Shown here: positions 59,066-64,000 of the stretch, one piece after another
How positions within the stretch are numbered: the first letter of the stretch is position 1
Layout of the letters: every line of letters starts with the position of its first letter
Source of the DNA: Lentzea californiensis
Lineage (GTDB): Bacteria; Actinomycetota; Actinomycetes; Mycobacteriales; Pseudonocardiaceae
DNA: 64,000 nucleotides
Reading direction: 5' to 3'
Assembly: GCF_024648825.1 (NCBI RefSeq)
Contig: NZ_JANBBE010000017.1
Location: forward strand, 62,001-126,000
Made by a program: the position numbers and the translations under genes
The notes under the pieces: generated by a model
The model's database searches: none
Seen by the model: the letters and a program-made list of their open reading frames with translations, nothing else
Told to the model about the DNA's origin: nothing

Positions 59066-60538
59066 CTAGACGCAGAAGTAGCTGGAGGCCGCCTTCGGGT
59101 CGCCGTGGAAGTACCGGGACGTCCGCGGGTACGGGCAGAGGTCGCGGGTCGAGTCGGCCGTCGCGGCGGTGAGGGTGGCGGGTGCCTTGCCGCGTTCGAC
59201 CCAGTCGACGAGCTGGCCCAGGGCGTTGGTGGGCTGAGGTCCGTTTCCGCCGAGGCAGTGGTCGACGCCGGGAGCGGTGAACAGGCGGTAGAAGTCGTTC
59301 ACGTACCCCATGCGCCGCTCGACCTGGTCGCGGTACTTCAGCGTGCCGCCGGGCGGGATCAGCTGGTCGTTCGTGCCGACGAACGTGATCAGCCTGCCGC
59401 CCGCGCGCCGGAACGCCGACAGGTCGGGGTCGGAGGTGCCGATGACGCCGTCGAACTCGCGGACCGACTGCCGGAACAGGTCCCGGTACTGGGCGTAGGT
59501 GAGCTTCGAGGTGTCGAAACCGGGCTGCTTCACTAGGAAGCTCTGCACCCACTGGGCCGCGACGGGGAAACCGGGACCGGGGAAGCCGGGGATCGTGCCC
59601 GCGAGCCACACCGGGTCGGCGCCCTTCGGCAGGCCCGGCCAGAGGCTGCGGCCGCGTTCGTCGGTGGGGCCGTCCCAGATCTTGCGCATGACGTCGGCGT
59701 CGGCCTTCGTCACCACGACCTCGTCGCCCTCGCACAGGACCTTCCCGCCGATGAGCTGACGCGGGTCGTAGCTGCAGCGGTCCGGCCGGTCGACGATGCC
59801 GTTGACGACACCGTCCTGGGGGTCGCACGCCTCGACGGCGGCCTTGCGGAACGCCTCCAGCACGCAGTTGCCGACGACGTGCCCGTCGTTGCCCTGCACG
59901 ACCTGCGGCCACAGCGTCGCGACGGCGAACTGGGACCAGTTCACGGCGGGCGCGTTGGCGAGGACACCGTCGTAGTCGTCCGGGAAGCGTTGCGCCTCCA
60001 GGTAGCCCTGGCGGCCACCGGTCGAACAGCCGTTCCAGTACGAGTACGTGACCGGGCGCTGGTAGTGCCCGCGCACGACCTGCTTGGCGATCACGGCCGC
60101 CTCGTGCACCGAGCGGCTCGCGAAGTTGGTCAGCAGCGTCTGGTTTACCTCGCCGTTCTCAACCGCCCAGCTGGTGTCGAGGCCGCCCAGCACGCCGGCG
60201 TCGGTCGTCACGGCCGCGTAACCGCCCTGCAGGGCCTGGGTGAACGGCGCACCGGTGTCGCCCGCGGCGTACGCGCTGCCGCCGACGCCCTGCAGCCGGC
60301 CCGTCCAGTTCTGGGGCAGGCCGACGACGACCTTCACGTGGTCGTCGGTGTGCGTGAGCGTCACGGTGATCTCGCAGTGCGTGGCGCGGCTCACGGCGTC
60401 CACTGACTCGATCTTCGCGCCCGCCGGGGCGGTGACCGCGACCGTCGCGCAGGTAGGGGTGCTCGCCGACGCCGGCGCGAGCGGCGCCAGTCCGGTCAGG
60501 AGCAGTGTTGTCGCCAACAGCTTCGTCAGTCGTCTCAC
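59066..60538 (-). CDS. Secreted tannase/feruloyl-esterase family hydrolase
   Basis: 490 residues. Signal peptide (about 1-25, cleavage after ASA). Nucleophile motif YWNGCSTGGRQG with the family Cys adjacent to the Ser; the acid is in GTNDQLIPPGG and the His in GVDHCLGG, whose Cys pairs with the nucleophile-elbow Cys. It hydrolyses phenolic esters such as feruloyl or galloyl esters from plant matter outside the cell. There is a further Cys at the extreme C-terminus. Monocistronic. Confidence 0.9.
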   Translation of the reverse strand: MRRLTKLLATTLLLTGLAPLAPASASTPTCATVAVTAPAGAKIESVDAVSRATHCEITVTLTHTDDHVKVVVGLPQNWTGRLQGVGGSAYAAGDTGAPFTQALQGGYAAVTTDAGVLGGLDTSWAVENGEVNQTLLTNFASRSVHEAAVIAKQVVRGHYQRPVTYSYWNGCSTGGRQGYLEAQRFPDDYDGVLANAPAVNWSQFAVATLWPQVVQGNDGHVVGNCVLEAFRKAAVEACDPQDGVVNGIVDRPDRCSYDPRQLIGGKVLCEGDEVVVTKADADVMRKIWDGPTDERGRSLWPGLPKGADPVWLAGTIPGFPGPGFPVAAQWVQSFLVKQPGFDTSKLTYAQYRDLFRQSVREFDGVIGTSDPDLSAFRRAGGRLITFVGTNDQLIPPGGTLKYRDQVERRMGYVNDFYRLFTAPGVDHCLGGNGPQPTNALGQLVDWVERGKAPATLTAATADSTRDLCPYPRTSRYFHGDPKAASSYFCV

Positions 60539-60631
60539 GCCGCGCGACGTTAAGCGGGGTCGTCACGGCGTCGCGCCCGTCACGTGACGCTGCCCCTGTA
60601 CGTCACTGGACCGGGTGAAAGACTTCCGCGC

Positions 60632-61585
60632 ATGCGCGAGGTGGGCAACAGACGCTACCGGCTGGTTCGCGAGCTGGGGCGTGGCGGCATGGGGGTCGTG
60701 TGGCTGGGGGAGGACACCGTCCTCGGCCGCGACGTCGCCGTCAAGGAACTGCTGCTGCCCGGCAACGTGCCTGCCGGAGAACGTGCCGTGTACCAGGAGC
60801 GGGGTGCTGCGCGAGGCACGCATCGCCTCGCGGCTCCAGGACCCCGCCGTCGTCACCGTCTACGACCTCATCTCCGAGGACGACCAGACGTTCATCGTCA
60901 TGGAGCTGATCAACGCTCCGACGCTGGAGGAGTCGGTCGACCTGGACGGACCGCTCGGGACGCGCGAGGCGGCCACGCTGGCGCGGCAGCTGCTGGGCGC
61001 GCTGGAGGCGGCGCACTCGTCCGGCGTGGTGCACCGGGACGTCAAGCCCGGCAACGTGATGGTGCCCGGCAGGGCAACGCGAAGCTCACCGACTTCGGCA
61101 TCGCGCAGTCCGTCGACGACCCCCGGCTCACGGCCACCGGCACGCTGATCGGTTCGCCCGCCTACATGTCCCCGGAACGCCTGGCGGGCGGCGAGGCCTC
61201 GCCCGCCTGGGACCTCTGGGCGCTCGGAGCGACGCTGTTCTTCGCCGTGGAGGGACGCGGCGCGTTCGACCGCCCGACCACCTCGGCGACGATCCTCGCC
61301 GTGATGAACGAACGGCCGGTGCCGCGGGTGGCCGGACCGCTCGGCGAGCTGATCACCGGCCTGATGGAACCCGATCCCGCGCGCCGGCTCGGCGTGGACC
61401 GGGCGCACGAGCTCATCGAGCACGCGCTGGCCGCCGCGGAGCTCTACCCGGCCAGGCCGGCGGTGGCGATCGACGCCGGACCGACGATGGCCGGCCCGAC
61501 GCTGCGCGTGAACCTCCCGGCGCCGTCCCTGCCCACGTCCGGACCGGTGGCCATCGGCCAGGATCGAAGCTGGTCGAGCCCCTGA
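60632..61585 (+). pseudogene. Ser/Thr protein kinase gene with two compensating frameshifts
   Basis: All Hanks motifs are present but in two frames: ELGRGGMGVVWLGEDTVLG and AVKELLLPG in the first frame, then LREARIASRL and VVHRDVKPGNVMV in the second, then AKLTDFGIA, GSPAYMSPERL and the rest in the first again. The first shift is an extra G at GGGG (60801-60804), the second a missing base near 61065-61075. Corrected, it is a soluble PknB-type kinase of about 317 residues. Both sites are G/C runs, so sequencing error is as likely as inactivation. Confidence 0.75.
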
Positions 61586-61591
61586 TGAAGG

Positions 61592-61698
61592 ACTAGTGCG
61601 GTGACCACGAACCTTTACGGGGTCTTCCGGTGCTCAGCAGGGCGCCTCGCGTCTGAACAGCGAAATACCCGGTAAAGGTTCGTGGCCACCGCACTAGT
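61592..61698. mobile_element. MITE-like inverted-repeat element
   Basis: A 107-bp element bounded by 27-nt inverted repeats (61592-61618 and 61672-61698) with one mismatch, extending imperfectly inwards to about 35 nt. Both ends are ACTAGT, giving a CTAG or TA target-like boundary. There is no open frame inside. This suits a non-autonomous derivative of an insertion sequence, mobilised by a transposase elsewhere. It inserted 7 nt after the kinase stop. Confidence 0.7.
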
Positions 61699-61762
61699 TG
61701 TCACATCTGCGCGGGCAATCGGGTCTTCCTAGTAGGAACCCCGCACGCAAAGGATGAACACC

Positions 61763-62236
61763 ATGTCCTATCCCAAGAAGGTCTACCTCGGCGACACCGG
61801 CGAGGTGAGCGCGCGCTACCGGCCCGCGAGCACCCCGGTCGACACCGGTGAGCCCGGCAACGGCATCCACTACCTCGCCACCACCGAGACCACGCGCGGC
61901 GAGTTCGGCCTGTACCGGGTCGTCATGAAGCCGAAGGCCGGCGGTCCGGCGACGCACTTCCACCGGACGATCTCCGAGTCGTTCTTCATCCTCGACGGCA
62001 CCGTGCGCCTCTACAACGGTGACAAGTGGATCGAGGCGGGGAAGGGCGACTTCCTGCACGTGCCGCAGGGCGGGTTGCACGCCTTCCGCAACGACGCCGA
62101 CGCACCGGCCGAGATGTTGTTGCTGTTCACGCCCGGTGCGCCGCGTGAGGAGTACTTCGAGCGGCTCGGCGAGGTCGCGGCGGCCGACCGCGCCGCGTTC
62201 CTCGACGAGCACGACTCGTACTTCGTGGAGGGCTGA
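61763..62236 (+). CDS. Cupin-domain protein
   Basis: 157 residues with one cupin barrel: THFHRTISESFFILDGTVRLY (metal His/His/Glu set) and GDFLHVPQGGLHAFRN (second motif). The ATG at 61763 has AAAGGA at good spacing, whereas the ATG three codons earlier abuts that SD. It could be a small-molecule dioxygenase, isomerase or binding protein. Convergent with the ferredoxin gene. Confidence 0.85.
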   Translation: MSYPKKVYLGDTGEVSARYRPASTPVDTGEPGNGIHYLATTETTRGEFGLYRVVMKPKAGGPATHFHRTISESFFILDGTVRLYNGDKWIEAGKGDFLHVPQGGLHAFRNDADAPAEMLLLFTPGAPREEYFERLGEVAAADRAAFLDEHDSYFVEG

Positions 62237-62238
62237 GG

Positions 62239-62433
62239 TCAGGCCTCGACCTCGATCGCCGAGGCCGGGCACACGGCCGCCGCGTGCCGGACGTCGGCCA
62301 GGCGCTCCGGCGGCGGGCTGGCGTCCAGCAGGTCGACCAGGCCGTCGTCGTCGCGCTGGTCGAACACGTCGTCCGCGGCCAGCACGCACTGCCCGGCCCC
62401 GACGCACTTGCCCTGGTCCACCACGATGTTCAC
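62239..62433 (-). CDS. 3Fe-4S-type ferredoxin, P450 redox partner
   Basis: 64 residues. Three cluster cysteines: C10 and C16 (KCVGAGQC) and the Cys of VCPASAIEVEA; the middle Cys position is Ala18-Ala20-like, so a 3Fe-4S cluster is expected. The GTG start overlaps the P450 stop and follows GGAGGTC. It passes electrons from a ferredoxin reductase to the P450 upstream. Confidence 0.93.
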   Translation of the reverse strand: MNIVVDQGKCVGAGQCVLAADDVFDQRDDDGLVDLLDASPPPERLADVRHAAAVCPASAIEVEA

Positions 62434-63644
62434 GCCGACCTCCAGGTGACGGGCAGCTCCGCCACGCCGCCGGTGAGCGTCGCGCGGACCTGCAGCTGGT
62501 CGAGTTCCTTGGCCAGCCGCATCGACGGCAGGCGCTTGGCGAGCGCGGCGAACACCACGCGCAGTTCCGTGCGGGCCAGGGACGCGCCGATGCAGAAGTG
62601 CGCGCCGTGGCCGAAACCGAGGTGTGTCCTCTCCGGACGGTCCGGGTCGAACTCCTCGGCGTGGGAGTACACGGACGCGTCGCGGTTGGCCGCGTTGGTC
62701 GAGATGACCACCGCGTCACCGGCCTTGATGGTCACGCCCGCGATGTCGACGTCCTCGCGGGCGTACCGCAGCAGGCCGAGGTCGCCGGGTGCGCCCAGGC
62801 GCATGACCTCCTCGACCACCGCGTCGACGCGGCCGTCCGGGTCGGCGACGAAGGCGTCCCAGCGCGACCGGTCGGTGAGCAGGAACAGCACGCCCAGGCC
62901 GATGCGGTTGACCGTGGTCTCGTGGCCCGCGAACAACAGTCCGACGCACAGCCGGACCATCTCCACGTAGTCGAACGACGGGTCCTCGGCCTGTGCGCGC
63001 ACGAGGTCGGAGATCACGTCCTCGCCGAGCGCGCCGCGCTTGGACTCGACGAGCCCGACCATGTACCGGAAGAACTCCTCGCGCGCCTTGTGTGCCTCTT
63101 CACCGATCTCGGTGCCCGCCATGCGCTCGGACAGCGACGCGAACAGCTCGTTGTCCTCCTCGGGGACGCCGAGCAGACGGCAGATCATGGCCACCGGCAA
63201 CGGGAACGCGAGCCCGCGGTGCAGGTCGACCACGCCCGTCTTCTCGTGCTCGGCGATCAGCGCGTCCAGGCAGCTGTCGACCAGCTCCTCCATGTTCTCG
63301 CCCAGCATCCGCATCCGCTTGGCGGAGAACGCGGGCGTGAGCAGGCGGCGCATGCGCGTGTGGTCGGCCTCCTCCGTCGCGTACTCGCCGGTGGGGCCGT
63401 CCTGCACGGCGGCGGTCGAGATGCGGGAGGCCTTCTCCGGCTCCGGGTGGGAACGGCCGAAGCGCTTGTCCCCCAGCAGGAGGCGGACCTCCTCGTACCG
63501 CGTCACGAGCCAGGCGGGGTCCCCTGCCGGCGTCGTCACGGGCGCGATCGGTGCCTCGCGTCGCAGCACCTCGTAGAGCGGAGCGAGATCGAGGACGTTC
63601 GGCCTGGCCAGCGGCAGCTTCAGGCGCTCTGCGTCAATGCTCAT
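62430..63644 (-). CDS. Cytochrome P450
   Basis: 404 residues. I-helix LLFAGHETTVN, ExxR within EEVMRLG, heme loop FGHGAHFCIGASLAR with Cys351. This is a bacterial class I P450 of the CYP105/107 type. ATG at 63644 starts MSIDAERLKLPLARP. It forms an operon with its ferredoxin and is divergent from a TetR regulator that may respond to its substrate. No biosynthetic partner is adjacent, so it may act in detoxification or on a distant pathway. Confidence 0.95.
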   Translation of the reverse strand: MSIDAERLKLPLARPNVLDLAPLYEVLRREAPIAPVTTPAGDPAWLVTRYEEVRLLLGDKRFGRSHPEPEKASRISTAAVQDGPTGEYATEEADHTRMRRLLTPAFSAKRMRMLGENMEELVDSCLDALIAEHEKTGVVDLHRGLAFPLPVAMICRLLGVPEEDNELFASLSERMAGTEIGEEAHKAREEFFRYMVGLVESKRGALGEDVISDLVRAQAEDPSFDYVEMVRLCVGLLFAGHETTVNRIGLGVLFLLTDRSRWDAFVADPDGRVDAVVEEVMRLGAPGDLGLLRYAREDVDIAGVTIKAGDAVVISTNAANRDASVYSHAEEFDPDRPERTHLGFGHGAHFCIGASLARTELRVVFAALAKRLPSMRLAKELDQLQVRATLTGGVAELPVTWRSA

Positions 63645-63660
63645 GCACTGACCGTAGCGC

Positions 63661-63683
63661 TTAATGGCAGATGGTGCCAATAA
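63661..63683. promoter_or_regulatory. Candidate TetR operator between P450 and regulator genes
   Basis: TTAATGGCA (63661-63669) and TGCCAATAA (63675-63683) form an inverted repeat with one mismatch and a 5-nt spacer, in the 73-bp divergent gap. Size and symmetry suit a TetR dimer. Confidence 0.55.
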
Positions 63684-63717
63684 ATGTCCCGGCCAGGTGA
63701 CGTGCTTGAATCGCCCG

Positions 63718-64000
63718 ATGACGGACGTTGTGACAGAAAAGCCTCGCCGTGGCCGGCCTCCGGTCAGCGACGAGCAACGTCGACGTCAGCGCCTCGACCT
63801 CTCCCGCCACGCGGTCCGGTTGTTCGCCGAGCAGGGCGTCGCCGCCACGTCGGGTGAGCAGATCGCGCAGGCCGCGGGAGTTTCCGAACGCACGTTCTGG
63901 CGCTACTTCCCGCACAAGGAGAGCTGCGTCGAACCGCTGCTGACCAAGATGGTCGAGGCTTTCTGCGTGGTGGTGCGCGCGTGGCCGCGTGAGCTCGAGC
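63718..64000 (+). CDS. TetR-family regulator (partial, runs off the window)
   Basis: 94 codons are visible from ATG 63718. The N-terminal TetR HTH reads AVRLFAEQGVAATSGEQIAQ and AAGVSERTFWRYFPHKES, preceded by a basic arm KPRRGRPPVS. The ligand-binding domain lies mostly beyond the end. Probably controls the divergent P450-ferredoxin operon. Confidence 0.93.
   Translation, partial: MTDVVTEKPRRGRPPVSDEQRRRQRLDLSRHAVRLFAEQGVAATSGEQIAQAAGVSERTFWRYFPHKESCVEPLLTKMVEAFCVVVRAWPRELE

Noticed and set aside
1..64000. CRISPR arrays, tRNA, rRNA and replication origins
   Set aside because: No regularly spaced repeats, cloverleaf-forming tRNA sequence, rRNA segment or DnaA-box cluster was noticed on reading; this was not a computed search.

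Overview
The window is high-GC actinobacterial DNA, with many GTG and TTG starts, ATGA/GTGA stop-start overlaps and tightly packed operons. The family content suggests a Pseudonocardiales-type filamentous actinomycete such as Lentzea, Saccharothrix or Amycolatopsis. That content includes an ImmA + MAB_1171c-like + XRE trio, a DUF3558 lipoprotein, a four-gene conservon, a SAV_2336/FxSxx-type NB-ARC-TPR protein, VMAP and MoxR partners, and a bacterial indole prenyltransferase paired with tryptophanase. The genus is inferred, not proven.

Layout. 1-3460: a decayed Fis-type HTH tail, the ImmA/MAB_1171c/XRE trio, then a small two-TM protein and a frameshifted Crp-like regulator. 3558-6464: a three-gene TIR locus (unknown protein, membrane protein with a coiled-coil-like stretch, TIR protein). 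6468-14904 (minus): HTH-TPR regulator, MoxR ATPase, DUF58, a transglutaminase-like membrane protein lacking the expected Cys, a 27-codon coupled ORF and an RCC1/PKD/propeller surface protein. 15352-22269: DUF3558 lipoprotein, an ABC-2 exporter, a LuxR/HisKA_3 two-component system and a divergent ABC/FtsX exporter. 22659-26544: conservon cvnABCD. 26648-29168: tryptophanase and DMATS-type prenyltransferase. 29542-46475: a large exopolysaccharide locus with initiating transferase, glycosyltransferases, flippase, polymerase/ligase, chain-length protein, deacetylase, UDP-GlcNAc 2-epimerase and a lysyl oxidase. 46412-47533: a second copy of the Crp + two-TM cassette.

47880-57082 is the most interesting region. 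Three plus-strand genes encode a nucleotide-cyclase-like/VMAP-C protein, a MoxR AAA+ ATPase and a 1444-residue SAV_2336/NB-ARC/TPR protein. They face a two-gene minus-strand unit of an HExxH-type peptide-modification enzyme and a 63-residue FxsA-like precursor. The precursor lacks the canonical C-terminal FxSxx end, and no radical SAM maturase (FxsB) is present in the window. It reads as a conflict/signalling ATPase module combined with a reduced RiPP unit.

57359-64000: methionine aminopeptidase, a four-EF-hand protein, decayed fragments, a secreted tannase-type esterase, a Ser/Thr kinase gene carrying two compensating frameshifts, a MITE-like inverted-repeat element, a cupin, a P450-ferredoxin pair and a divergent partial TetR regulator.

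Several otherwise well-conserved genes carry single-base indels, mostly at G runs, so sequencing error must be separated from real decay. No rRNA, tRNA, CRISPR array or transposase was seen.
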